Assembly: GCF_004000765.1 (NCBI RefSeq)
Contig: NZ_BILW01000055.1
Location: forward strand, 1 to 33,511
Length of the DNA: 33,511 bases
From: Paenibacillus chondroitinus NBRC 15376
GTDB lineage: Bacteria > Bacillota > Bacilli > Paenibacillales > NBRC-103111
Reading direction: 5' to 3'
Shown: positions 19,901-28,600 of the stretch, piece after piece
Layout: every line of letters starts with the position of its first letter
Numbering within the stretch: position 1 is the first letter of the stretch
Position numbers and translations under genes: made by a program
Notes under the pieces: model-generated
Databases searched by the model: none
What the model saw: only the letters and a program-made list of their open reading frames with translations
Told to the model about the DNA's origin: nothing

Positions 19901-20345
19901 TAGGATTCGTCGGATCGTCGACGAGTGTTAGCGTCTGCGTAATATCCATACCTTCGATGTTCCATACCGACTTATTCGTCAACCCCTGATTTGCCGGGGA
20001 GGAGGTAAAACTTCCGTTCGATCCCAGGAAGCCATATCCGTTGCCGAAAATATAATCTTTCCCGTTGATGCGAAACGTCGTGAAAGAAGTCTCTGGCAGC
20101 TTTTCCTTGAAAAGCAGCGCCTTGTTATCGTCGCCGCTTTTTAATGGGGAGCCTTGCTTGGTATTGACACTGAACCTTCCGGTCTCTTTATTCACGCTTA
20201 CTTCCATGAATGTATTGGAAACTGTAAGTGGTGTCAGTTCATCTTCTGCGGCCAACGCCAACCCGCTTCCGATCGGAAAGAGCAGGACAAACGCGGCTCC
20301 AATGAGCGCTATTTTTTTGCCTATCTGAAATCGATCCTTGATCAT
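13950..20345 (-). CDS. Giant S-layer-anchored surface protein (three SLH domains)
   Basis: This 2131-residue protein has a signal peptide (charged start, core LIGAAFVLLFPIGSGLALA, cut near residue 32). Residues about 35-430 form an unassigned beta-rich N-terminal region. Residues about 790-1080 are an unusual repeated beta region (LVPGLDLGVDGVVRV, GGLSIAKVFKADDATVGLSM), preceded by a Pro/Gly/Asp-rich linker. Fibronectin-III-like modules follow (about 1250-1455), then glucodextranase-like Ig modules (about 1477-1640), a Gly/Ser linker and a pre-anchor domain. Three SLH domains lie at about 1940-2000 (FEDMPEAHWSHDMVYRLASM), 2007-2065 and 2073-2128, and should bind pyruvylated secondary wall polymer. 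AGGAG lies 8 bases before the ATG, and the gene starts 11 bases after the preceding giant gene, so both are one transcript. Enzymatic activity is not evident; a scaffold, adhesin or surface-layer role is inferred. Confidence 0.88.
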   Translation of the reverse strand: MIKDRFQIGKKIALIGAAFVLLFPIGSGLALAAEDELTPLTVSNTFMEVSVNKETGRFSVNTKQGSPLKSGDDNKALLFKEKLPETSFTTFRINGKDYIFGNGYGFLGSNGSFTSSPANQGLTNKSVWNIEGMDITQTLTLVDDPTNPNAGNMKVSYQVKNKTSQNQSVGSRILLDTMLGPQDASPISVAGGNTYISNEKVITGQLPYYWSATDNPINPKVMSYGFMQGWGNKAPNQMIIAHWNGISQTKWDYTVNPLLDFTNKQNAYGSADSAVALYWDPANIAPGGEAVFETYYGLGSFFTSKKEATYRLQIGAPKQLTLNDNRNGYNENEFEIRVDIDNAIDRSVNMEGIQVTLGLPDELELTPGQGITKVVGRMKGGETQSVTWRVKPKVQLAYKAAQFQVIAQAAGGEESIQASYVVLPALTGEIPSMQLMEVFPRKLYTLDEKPALTLQGAGFEILKGSSGWNLDVIRDRDGASVAIPASDVSIQDDKQITAKLNLTSDLWKQHKLEVGSYTVRLTAGSKVFEKKIEFTLDKSFKSKDYGILLVVGDNMTQETGQTYSLLPVKSETELANYKMEFERSGGRQVSLLEIRGSILAKNGDGGKVVYEIDKGSTINSVIHHDTTDMLTAIFGEASQKITIQKSAKDSTHAQDYINLKGNGALSIPNFKFAYGPFSVELEDGKKYALEAKEDEQEQKIEIKWDVLKGLSIIQRLAWFQLNIKNAVIGTESVSFGGRLALDFEPGPKKDTGKDGDSGNPSNPPSNPPTDVTENVDGEDDGAGSVLVSVDLDEAKFGVRQLDNAFGPAGKFGFLGLRAEGEAGLPKNLVPGLDLGVDGVVRVDTFEKKYEIEANVQFKVVELNGMLTIRLTDTNFPIIDNFRFVVGGEPGIPLIPIAPVAYITKGGGGIYNIYDTLMGNYQFLPPLKLEMIGGLSIAKVFKADDATVGLSMRGVEFSGAFEVLGIQLLEEVYGSVLLKDSFSQFGVELKAGAKINIKNLLTGEVYVVFRYDPEQHGKLGPVYLAGGGNLQVKLPRGLVLAAAEGEISSEKVAGNVEFIGIPWGFEYEWGDKKPSITLGKRNLMSSRSLMVGEAAPSNEGAAPDQPAKSFIEQTYYDESGSVSGTMSFGTNMKPVASSGPRSNVQQQPTRRLLKAASPNVYSIPVSSEQEMALLDITYSGDPAELQVTDPSGNPYPLVSGENYDIQEVPAEESASGEREQSVLISMKHPMAGTWRVTTDRELEWTLENVTVPPTFTTVDVQQPDATNPQQISVNWQSDHTTNEKVSLFLSTNNENDPGSLLVQDLDVSAGSAQIVLPNSTPTGTYYVKAVLSQGDSNVTSKYSSQPLYLVNPHQPASPGQVHLRPAGNGLFELSWNEQAVDGYTVQVLDENGKAIPSLGVIELAGDVHKANIGGTLRNEAGEKVGMLPGSSYKVSIGAYKLVDGVKVYSEPAVTDAVLLPEPQPAHIQLSVFHANHEPITNTYSQAGTTTYITNENSTLLHMQADQAVSSDVIVNNVKQEGQSGADWERSISLNEGENVIQLFSTNAQGDITASSVRVISDTTVPDLKVESARTTSDQQAVIVKGMAEPGSTVTINEEPIDVQTSGAFEKSIPMEGYLSKPIVVTAKDIAGNENMLNAEVVNSQLSSLTKVELRAKEGLMIDGVLQLEAGSEQSLELIGTDKEGKSFSIDPNSVKWSVLLGDTNGDISEQGRLQAEYEGDMVIKASYSVAGDFAFEDTMAVKVTKPRGAPETPPVQYDDWYVPPTSGGSEHGDGNGSGSESTDSPVKDTLQKILQRLIEQEQGVDYITSAILTNNQESVVKIRNRAVIRIPAQPLQESVGLGIGAVRDPKKYEVGRLKVIGDIYEFKFDKPTVLQKPAELTVRYSLEELQDPSRAAIYWYNEQTHKWEYVGGRVDPAAGTITASLPHFSKYALMYNGDLPVFEDMPEAHWSHDMVYRLASMGIVNGVPSGNGLAFEPDRSITRQEFAKIAVGAEGATSVSTSHEISPEFVDQELVAAWAKPYVTAAIEQGWLGGTTKDEKRYLDPTVPISRAEAIAIIGRMMKVDTDAAGGAEDAFTDAEAIPGWAKPYVSMLVKLGVISGYPDGSLHSEAQITREEAAAMISKMLDAKISK

Positions 20346-20356
20346 TGCTCACACTC

Positions 20357-23300
20357 CTAAGAAGCTTGTCTTGGTAAAATATACACACGAATGAGCTTCA
20401 ACTGACGTTCTTGATTTTGAATGAGTAACGTGTAATAGCCATATTCCGTTATAGGTAAAATTCCATTGGTTAGCAGATTGGCATTTGCCTTGAAATCTCC
20501 GATGCTCTTCGGCCCTTTCGCCCATTTCACCGAGCTCACTCCTTGAATGCCGAACAACGATAGTTGGATCGCATCGCCGTATACAACCACATCGGTATCC
20601 TGCACTTTCACGGAATTGACGTAAACGGTGAACTCCGTCGGTGCGATGACAATCGCCTTCCGGGTCACTACCGCTTCGTTGCCTGCACGATCTTTCACTT
20701 TATACACGACCGCATATTCACCAGGTACTTGAGGATTGATCGTATTTTGAGTTACGCTGATCTTTGCTGTCATATCGCCGTCTACATTATCCGTCGCTGT
20801 GACGTCTGCCAGTGGTTTCACCACGGCTCCCACTTCAAGCAGCAAGGTCTCGCCGCCGATAAAGGTAAACTTCGGTGCTTCGCGATCAATATTGCTTACA
20901 TCGATACGTAACGCATATTTATTTCCCAGCGTATCTACAGCGTCAATCCAACGTGTGCCGTTGCTCGTAAAAGTGACTACATTGCCACTCATACCTGTGA
21001 AAGTAAGTGCTTGATCGGATGTAATGGTTACATTTACATTATTTTTCGTTGGTGCTGTTTCACTATAAGTATAGGTCACTTTTGCCTTTGTTTTATTGAT
21101 GTTATTTACCGCAGCTTGAATCTCCGTCAAATTTCCTACAATGTCCTGCAAATAGAAGGTGAACGTACCGTTATCCTTAAACACAACCTGCTTCGCACGG
21201 TTATTGTTCAATACATAAAACGGCTCGTCCGCATCTACCGTTACGATGACATCATCCTTTGTAGCTGCTGTCGTACTGTAAGATAATCGCGGTGTGGGTG
21301 GTGTTCGATCGATATAATTGACCGTCGCCTGAACGAAACCTTGATTGCCGGCCCGATCTACAACGACGAATGAATAGGTTCCATTGCTTGTAAAATCATA
21401 AGCCGTGTTGCCATTATTGCCGATTACGGTGATGGGTTCGTTCGCTAGAACGGTTGCCCGCACATCAGATCTTGTCTTTGTCGTTTCCGAATATTGAATG
21501 GAAGCGACAGGCGGCGTCTTGTCGATCCGATCAACGGTGGCGACCAGCTCACGCTGATTTCCAGCAACGTCTTGGAACACAAAAGTAAAGGACCCATTTT
21601 GCGTAAACGTATGCGTGTTGTTCCCCGTACTAAGCATCTGTACAGGTACGCCCGAGTTATCTGTAGCGGTCAACGTTGCCACGACGTCTTGATTCGTCCA
21701 CCCTATATGGCTGTAGGTAATAATCGCCTCTGGAGCTTCTCGATCGATATAGGTAACTGAAGCGACCGTCTGTCCTTCATTGCCTGCAGCATCGCGATAC
21801 TCAAACACGAATGTACCATTGTCTGTGAACGTATACCGTTTGCTGCCCCCATTGTTCGTTACTGTCACTGGAGATTGATCCGTGAAGGAAATTTCTACAT
21901 CAACATTATCCTTGGTCCAAGAAGATTTGCTGAAACTGAGTTCTGCCTGAGGCGCCTCTTTATCTATCCAGCTCACCACTGCTGTCCGGTGACCGATGTT
22001 GCCTGCCTCATCTTCGTAATCAAATGTGAATTGCCCGTTCTCTGTAAAGGTATACCACGGGCTTCCGCCATTATTAAGAATCGTAACTGTCCCGTTATTG
22101 TCATCATAGGTGATCAACGTAACAGTAACATCCTGATTTGTCGGCCTTTCCGTACTGTAGACCAACTCGCCCGTCGGTGGCTGTTGATCGATTTTGTCAA
22201 CGATGACCTCATCATTGCTTACGATGCCTGTGCTCACATTACGTACTTTATAGTGGAGAGATCCGTTCGTCGTAAATTCATAAACAACTTTCGTCACCGT
22301 CTGGCTGATGACTTGCGCTTCACCGGTGAACGTCAAGTCCAGTAATTCACGCTCAGGACTTCCTGCCGCATCGACCGTGACGCGAACAGGTCCGTTCGTC
22401 CAGCCGCTCGGCGTAAGTGTGACTTCGGAGGATGGCAAGCTGCGATCAATCCACCCAACCTCAGCCATTGCGACCCCAACATTCCCCGCTGCATCCTTAA
22501 ATTCAAACTGGAACTGGCCGTTATCTGTAAATACATGCTCTTTTTTCCCAAGCTCCGTATTCGTTACGACGACAGGTTCGTTTGTGGTGAGCGTCGCCGT
22601 CACATTATTGGCGGTCAAGCCAGCAGGCTTGTAGGATATCGTACCGATCGGACTTGTGTTATCGAGCAGAAACGGATTGCTGCAGAACGTTGTCACATTC
22701 CCCGCTTTATCCGTTACTTTCACCCATAGATACCAAGTGCCGGTCACTTCACTTTTATCCGCTTTATGGTCTGCGCCGAGTGGCGTCCACGTTGTTGGTT
22801 CTGTCGTATTGGATGTCGACCAGGCATGCGCATACGTGAGTTCACTCTGTGGAGCCCCCGAATCCGTCGCATAAACAATCGTGCTCACAGATTTCTGCTG
22901 GGATGATCCATTGGTGCTCAACGTGATGACCGGCTTGGTCTTATCGATCCAGGTTACGGTTGCTACAGCCGTATTCACGTTGCCGGCTTTATCTCGGAAA
23001 TTGAACGTATAGGTGCCATTGGCCTGAAAAACATAGGTTAACCCTGTAAGCCCATCTACCGTTATGTCCGCAGATGGCGTCACATTATCGGTGGCCGACA
23101 ATGTCGCAGAAACAGGCTGATTCGTCCATGCGGTTGTGCTATATGTAATATTCGTCAATACAGGTTTCGTCGTATCAAAAGTTACCGTATCCGAATATGT
23201 CGTTGAGATGTTGCCCGCCGAATCCATAAACTGAGCCGCTATCGTTCGCGTGCCTTGTGTGGCAGGGATTGTGATCGTTTTGTCTGTCGTAAACGTCTCC

Positions 23301-25450
23301 CAACTCCCCCATACACCGCTATCCACGGCGAATCTCATCTTATCCACCGTACCTTGCAAATCCGTGGCACTCAGCTGGATAGGCACTGTGGTAACGTTCG
23401 TGAATTTTTTCGGGATGCTTACAGCACCTGTTGGCATTTCATTATCCAGCTTATAGGGCCCGCCGGTTGCCAACGTCCAGTTGCCGGCTTCGTCATAAAC
23501 TTTGGTATGAATATAAAAAGTGCCGGTTTGATTCGTTATGGAGAGGGTCCTAATCGTAGACGTCGCCCATGTCGAATCATTCCCATCCGTTGTTGCTTGC
23601 GTTGACACTGCATATTTGATCACAAAATTCGCCAGGTTTGTCGTTATGTTATCCGTCAAATTCAAATCCGTTGACAGCGTCTTACTGTAGGCTGCTGTGC
23701 TTGGAAGCGTAAACGTTACTGTAGGTTTCGTATTGTCGAGAACAAAGCCCTGCGTTGTTTTCGCATATCCAATGTTGCCGGCACTGTCTATTGTCTTGAT
23801 ATGCAGATATTGCGTGCCGTTAGCGCCTGCGGGCGAAGAGAGCGTTGTTGTTAACGTTGTTTTGCTGCCGGTTCCATCAAAAAACATCTGCCAACCGGAA
23901 TCATTCGCTGCAGGTGTCGTTACACTGGTTCCCCACAAGTAGAAGGCTTGCCCTAACGTACCTTGCGAATCCAGTAACGTAACGCCTACTTGGCGGGCAG
24001 TTCCTGGCGCACTATTGCCCTGCGCTGTAAAGCTAACGCTTGGTGCTGTCTTGTCAATGATAAAATTGGAGCTTTCCAATGTGCCAACGTTATTCAAATT
24101 GTCCGTTGCCGTTAGCTTCAGCTTGTAGCTTCCTTCCACACTGTTCGGTACGTTGAGCGTACCGCCGGTAATGCTCCCTGTCCCGGTTGAGTAAGAAACC
24201 CCATCTTTGAACCATTCGTAGTTGACTTGTTTCACACCGGAATGTGGATCTGCAACGGTGTAAGTTAATGTATGGCTCGTCTTGGCTGTTCCCGATGTCG
24301 GATTCATGCTCATGGTTGGCGCTTGATTATCATAATTAAAAGGTCCCGCTGTTTTTATGGCCGTATTCGCTGCAAGGTCCACCGCTTTTGCATGCAAATA
24401 ATAAGAGCCTGTACCCGTCGGATCAATGGGGGCGGCCCCGTTAATCAGACTTCCGGAAATACCTGCTGCCGCTGGTGGCGTTGCGCTCTGTGTCCACACG
24501 TAGAAAAGACTCGTGTTTGCTGTTGCCGGCGTATCGGAGGTCGTGACTGTCACACCATGGCTTTTTCTATATGTGGCATCCGATTGCTTGCCGAAAGTGA
24601 GGGTTGGAACGGTATTATCCAAATAAAAAGGCCCTTTGGTTTGAATCACTTCATGACCTACAACGTCCACCGCTTTGGCGTGCAGAAAGTAAATGCCAGG
24701 TATTGCAGGATCAACGGCTGCAGCACCGCTCGTGATAACCGTATTAATATCTGCCGAAGCGGGTGCTGTCTGGCTTTGCGTCCACGTATACGTAAGCTTA
24801 ACGTTTTCGTTCAAAGGCAAGTCACTGGCGGTTACGGTTATTCCTAATGTTTTCTTATAGTTCGTATCTGCCGGCAGATTGCCGAACGTAATGGTAGGTT
24901 GCGCGTTGTCGATATAGATGGGCGTCTGAATCAAGCTCTTGAAATAAGCCACATTATTCATGGACGTGCCGTCCGTAAAATAAGTCGTCCCATTCGAGGT
25001 TGCGTTCCACATATTCGTTGGCATGTTCACGCCATCCGAAGGACCGCAGCCATCCGGGCCTCTTTGAAAATCTACAAGCCCCGAAGGCATATCCCCGGTA
25101 ATCCCTATGGCATAGACCGGAGAGGAGTACCCCTCAAACACGGCATTGTACAAACGGATCCAGTCTTGCGTACCGTTCATGGAAATGGGAATCGTTGATT
25201 CCATATCGCATTTCACAGTGGGGTTCGACGATTCGAAGGGAACACTTATCTTGATCGTCTGTCCTGCTGTAAAAAAATATTTGCCGTTTACCGGAGAAAC
25301 CGTCGCTCCGATTGAACTGATCGTGGCAGCTGTAGGCTGCTTGACAGCCCCAGCAGGCGCTACGGTTGCCGCCTTTACTGTTATCGGATAGGGTAAGACG
25401 ACACCTGCCAATAGCATCATGCTTGTGAAGAGCCCCCAAATTTTTCTCAT
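20357..25450 (-). CDS. Giant secreted Ig-like repeat protein, no visible anchor
   Basis: From ATG 25450 (AAAGGAGG four bases upstream, so preferred over an in-frame ATG at 25492) this gives 1697 residues. The signal peptide is MRKIWGLFTSMMLLAGVVLP, cut near VKAA. Residues about 25-185 are a unique N-terminal domain with two Cys. Then come beta-sandwich modules rich in LDNTKPTVTF-type boundaries, and from about residue 770 to 1500 roughly nine Ig-like repeats of 70-90 residues, each opening with IDKxxP and containing YTFTDNGTFxFEYRDAAGN-type sequence. A DUF5011-like domain (about 1520-1597, TDNVDGDMTAKISV) and a unique C-terminus finish it. There is no SLH, LPXTG or other anchor, so it is released or held by another protein. 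The obvious candidate is the SLH protein encoded 11 bases downstream. Binding partner and function are unknown. Confidence 0.87.
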   Translation of the reverse strand: MRKIWGLFTSMMLLAGVVLPYPITVKAATVAPAGAVKQPTAATISSIGATVSPVNGKYFFTAGQTIKISVPFESSNPTVKCDMESTIPISMNGTQDWIRLYNAVFEGYSSPVYAIGITGDMPSGLVDFQRGPDGCGPSDGVNMPTNMWNATSNGTTYFTDGTSMNNVAYFKSLIQTPIYIDNAQPTITFGNLPADTNYKKTLGITVTASDLPLNENVKLTYTWTQSQTAPASADINTVITSGAAAVDPAIPGIYFLHAKAVDVVGHEVIQTKGPFYLDNTVPTLTFGKQSDATYRKSHGVTVTTSDTPATANTSLFYVWTQSATPPAAAGISGSLINGAAPIDPTGTGSYYLHAKAVDLAANTAIKTAGPFNYDNQAPTMSMNPTSGTAKTSHTLTYTVADPHSGVKQVNYEWFKDGVSYSTGTGSITGGTLNVPNSVEGSYKLKLTATDNLNNVGTLESSNFIIDKTAPSVSFTAQGNSAPGTARQVGVTLLDSQGTLGQAFYLWGTSVTTPAANDSGWQMFFDGTGSKTTLTTTLSSPAGANGTQYLHIKTIDSAGNIGYAKTTQGFVLDNTKPTVTFTLPSTAAYSKTLSTDLNLTDNITTNLANFVIKYAVSTQATTDGNDSTWATSTIRTLSITNQTGTFYIHTKVYDEAGNWTLATGGPYKLDNEMPTGAVSIPKKFTNVTTVPIQLSATDLQGTVDKMRFAVDSGVWGSWETFTTDKTITIPATQGTRTIAAQFMDSAGNISTTYSDTVTFDTTKPVLTNITYSTTAWTNQPVSATLSATDNVTPSADITVDGLTGLTYVFQANGTYTFNFRDKAGNVNTAVATVTWIDKTKPVITLSTNGSSQQKSVSTIVYATDSGAPQSELTYAHAWSTSNTTEPTTWTPLGADHKADKSEVTGTWYLWVKVTDKAGNVTTFCSNPFLLDNTSPIGTISYKPAGLTANNVTATLTTNEPVVVTNTELGKKEHVFTDNGQFQFEFKDAAGNVGVAMAEVGWIDRSLPSSEVTLTPSGWTNGPVRVTVDAAGSPERELLDLTFTGEAQVISQTVTKVVYEFTTNGSLHYKVRNVSTGIVSNDEVIVDKIDQQPPTGELVYSTERPTNQDVTVTLITYDDNNGTVTILNNGGSPWYTFTENGQFTFDYEDEAGNIGHRTAVVSWIDKEAPQAELSFSKSSWTKDNVDVEISFTDQSPVTVTNNGGSKRYTFTDNGTFVFEYRDAAGNEGQTVASVTYIDREAPEAIITYSHIGWTNQDVVATLTATDNSGVPVQMLSTGNNTHTFTQNGSFTFVFQDVAGNQRELVATVDRIDKTPPVASIQYSETTKTRSDVRATVLANEPITVIGNNGNTAYDFTSNGTYSFVVVDRAGNQGFVQATVNYIDRTPPTPRLSYSTTAATKDDVIVTVDADEPFYVLNNNRAKQVVFKDNGTFTFYLQDIVGNLTEIQAAVNNINKTKAKVTYTYSETAPTKNNVNVTITSDQALTFTGMSGNVVTFTSNGTRWIDAVDTLGNKYALRIDVSNIDREAPKFTFIGGETLLLEVGAVVKPLADVTATDNVDGDMTAKISVTQNTINPQVPGEYAVVYKVKDRAGNEAVVTRKAIVIAPTEFTVYVNSVKVQDTDVVVYGDAIQLSLFGIQGVSSVKWAKGPKSIGDFKANANLLTNGILPITEYGYYTLLIQNQERQLKLIRVYILPRQAS

Positions 25451-25505
25451 AAAGCCTCCTTTTAATCGAACCTGCTTCATTGGAACCCCCACATTCTACG
25501 CGAAT

Positions 25506-25512
25506 TTCGACA
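25506..25512 (-). promoter_or_regulatory. Possible Spo0A box upstream of the giant-protein unit
   Basis: The minus strand reads TTTGTCGAAAT (25504-25514), containing the exact Spo0A core TGTCGAA, 56-62 bases before the start codon of the Ig-repeat protein and in the only promoter-sized gap before it. A 7-base match is expected about four times by chance in this window on both strands, so position is the main support. No convincing -10/-35 pair was found beside it. Confidence 0.3.
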
Positions 25513-25564
25513 AATATCGATAGTACCAAAGGTCATTTTCCCGAAATAAAAGATGAGAAAAGTC

Positions 25565-25574
25565 CTAACGTTAG
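25565..25574. promoter_or_regulatory. Perfect 10-bp palindrome CTAACGTTAG
   Basis: The palindrome lies between the terminator of the LuxR-type regulator (25590-25633) and the giant-protein start (25450), about 115 bases upstream of that start. It could be an operator half or full site. There is no second copy in the gap, so the assignment is tentative. Confidence 0.25.
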
Positions 25575-25589
25575 TTGGAATTAGCTGAA

Positions 25590-25633
25590 AAACAAAAAAA
25601 GAGCTAAGCAGATAAGATCTGCCTGGCTCTTTT
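25590..25633 (-). terminator. Intrinsic terminator of the kinase-like/LuxR regulator gene
   Basis: On the minus strand AAAGAGC pairs with GCTCTTT, and inside it GCAGAT pairs with ATCTGC around a 3-base loop, with a symmetric 3-by-3 internal loop between the two stems. A T-rich tail (TTTTGTTTTT) follows. It lies 20 bases beyond the stop at 25653 and separates the regulator from the giant surface-protein genes, which must have their own promoter. Confidence 0.85.
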
Positions 25634-25652
25634 ATAAGTTACCACTTTCTTG

Positions 25653-28600
25653 TTACTCCCAAATATTCCAATCCTTCGCCTTGGCAACCGCCTGTGTGCG
25701 GCGATTCACTTGCAGCTTGCCATAGATGGACAACGTGATGTTTTTGACTGTGCCTACGGCCAGTTCAAGTCTTTGCGCAATCTCTGGATTCGATAAGCCT
25801 TTCACCATCAGCTGCATGACATCCTTCTCCCGTTCGGTCAGCGACTGGGTGAGCAGACTGGTATCCAGCTTCGGCTTTCCTGTATCCATGACAAGCGGTT
25901 CCGTTTTCACAACGGTTCCCTCACTAGCGAAGCGATTTAACACGGCTAGCTGAGCAGACATCATCTGCATCAGCTCCAAACGTTGGCTGGCTTGCGCCCC
26001 GGTTACCGCCTCATTTTCCAAATAAACGATTCCGGCTAGTCGGTCCAGCTGCTGAACGGGCAAGCAAATCATCGATCGCGGGCGAACGCTGCGAATGTAC
26101 GGATCCCACGCGAATAAGTCGTCCAGATGCGCATCCTCCAGAACAAGCGGCTGCTTGGTTCTGGCTACGAAGCGAATCACGGAAATCGGTAAATCAAAGC
26201 AGCTTTCCAGCGAAGCAGAGTGGCCGCTTTTGGATATGTTGCGATTAATATCATGCTCGGCTTCGATCCACAAATCGCCGGCTTTATTCACGATCCAGAA
26301 TCCTTTGGCTGCTCCGGCATTTTCCATGAGCGTCACTAAATAGTGACCGAGCAGCTGTTCGAAACCGTATGCTTGCGTTAGACGGGCTGCCGCTTTCTTG
26401 AACATATCCCGTTCCACTTCCACGGAAGGCTCCTCGCTTCCATCCTTGTAGTCCGTTTGCGCGGACTCGCGTGTGAGCTTCAAATCTTGCTCCCAAACTC
26501 GTCCATCCTCACTCGACCGTTCAAATAAATCGGAAAACCGCTCGCGAAGCTGCAAGCACTTTTCGTTAGCCCCCCATACCTTAAAACCATGATACGCATC
26601 CAATAGATACGTTTTGGCAAACTTCTTTTTACCGATGGCTAGAAGCAATTTACCGGCAAGCTCGCAAGAAATGGCCTCCAGATGGGTATATCCATTTTCA
26701 CGCGCCGCATCTATCGCCTCATCGTAACAGGTTAAAGCTTGCTCCCATCTCCCTTTCAGACGAGCGGCTTCCCCCTTCATCAGTAACATCTTAGGCAGGA
26801 AATGGCTGGGCCCTAATTCGGACCACTTTCGCATTTGCCCCAGCATACTTCGCATCTTTCCGTCCGCCGACTCCTGCTGCGTCGTCGATAAGTCACGATA
26901 AACCGCGGATATGGCTAAAAAGCCGTACAACATGCCCTCAGGCAAATGCGAATGATATTTGTAGTATCGCTCGCTGTGCTCCGTCTGTTCCCAAAGCTCT
27001 GCAGCTTCTTGATAGCTTCCGAATATGTACAGCAGTTGAATTTTGCAAATATAATATTCAAACACAAGTCCTATACGAGTCTCTGCAGGACTCATCGAGT
27101 GAAGAAAAGATTCCTCATCGAACGCATCATCATTCAGCGTAAGACGATCTGCCGTCTCTCCCTTTAGGCATTTGGCAAACTGCTGATATAACGTGAACGA
27201 TTTCATGAGGAAAGGATCTTTTTTATAAAAAGCCCCGCCTTGGACTTGGCAAAATTCGTGCAGTTCTTCCAGATGTCCACCGAAAAACAAGCTGAAATTC
27301 ATGCCGCGAAGCGAAAAACCGGCATAATACATATCGCCGCTAGCAAGACTAAGCCGATGCGCTTCTTTAAATAACGGCCACGTTTCCTGAGCGCTCATGC
27401 GCCAGAAGTGGGATAACGCATAAATAAACGCAAGCTTCGCCTTCACGGGCGAATGAGTGGCATCCCCCAGATCCCGTGCCGCTTCCGAAAGCTCGCATCC
27501 TTCCTTGTGTCTTCCTTCCTCACTGGAAATATACGAGGCAAAAATCGCAATGATTTCCGGAAATCGGTTCGCCGCGTGGTGTTCAAGCATCAGACGTATA
27601 CTTCGGCAAATGATCACGACGAATAGATTCATATCCACGAAAGAGGAAGCTCGCGCCACGAGCGGCAGCAGCTGCAGGATGGCCAATTGGAGCGGTGACG
27701 TTTCCTCTCTACGTTCAGCATCCAGCTTTTTCGCTATTCCTTCGCGAAGCAATCTGCGCGTTTGACTCAGTTCCTTTTGGCGCCTGTCAGCCCCAACTTG
27801 TTTTGGAAGCTCTATGCCTAATCTGCTCAGCAGCTGCACACCAACATGGAAAGCTTCTCTGGCATTCCCGCGATTGATATCAAGCTCCAGTTTCACCGCA
27901 TAAGTCCGCAGCTCCTCCAAACGGGTATGCGAGTGGGCCACGAGCTGCTCGAATATCAGCTCCCCTGTTTCCAAGTGACCGCATAACACCTCTGCTTGCA
28001 TGCGTTCCATATACAGGTCATAAGTTAACGCATGATGCTCCTCCCAATCCATTTCGGTTAGAAGCCCCGTACCAAACGTAAGATACGTCACTGCTGACAA
28101 GTACGCTGCCGACTTTCTAGCTTTACGGCTTGCCTGCAGCGCCATTTCGGCGACAAGTCGTTTTTCCTCACGGTCCGTCAATTGATTTTGCCCAAGCATA
28201 AAATGATTTAACGCCGTATACATGGGGTCATCCGGCTTGTCATTCAATTGAAGTCCCCATTGATACCGTCCAATTCCCACGTGAATTTTCTCTTTCTCTT
28301 CGGCCGTTACGGCATCATAGGCAGCCTGCCTAATCGTATCGTGAATAAATACGAACCATACATTCGGATCTGCCGAGTCCAGTAACGAGAAGTCCGCAGC
28401 CCTATTCAGCCGATGCCACCTTTCACGTTCTCTGTCGGGAAGAACTAATCCTTCCGTCAGCGCAGGCTCCAATTGTTCCATGACTTGCTCGGGAGATTGC
28501 AGACAAATAGCAGCCAGCGTGTGCAAATCAAACGAATGGCCAATACACGCGGCCATGCGCAGCACAGATCCCGCTTGATTGGGAAGCTTGTCCAGCATCA

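Noticed and set aside
24272..24847. Plus-strand ORF of 191 codons opposite the Ig-repeat protein
   Set aside because: It is Cys/Arg-rich with recurring fragments that mirror the Ig repeats on the other strand, so it is a shadow frame.
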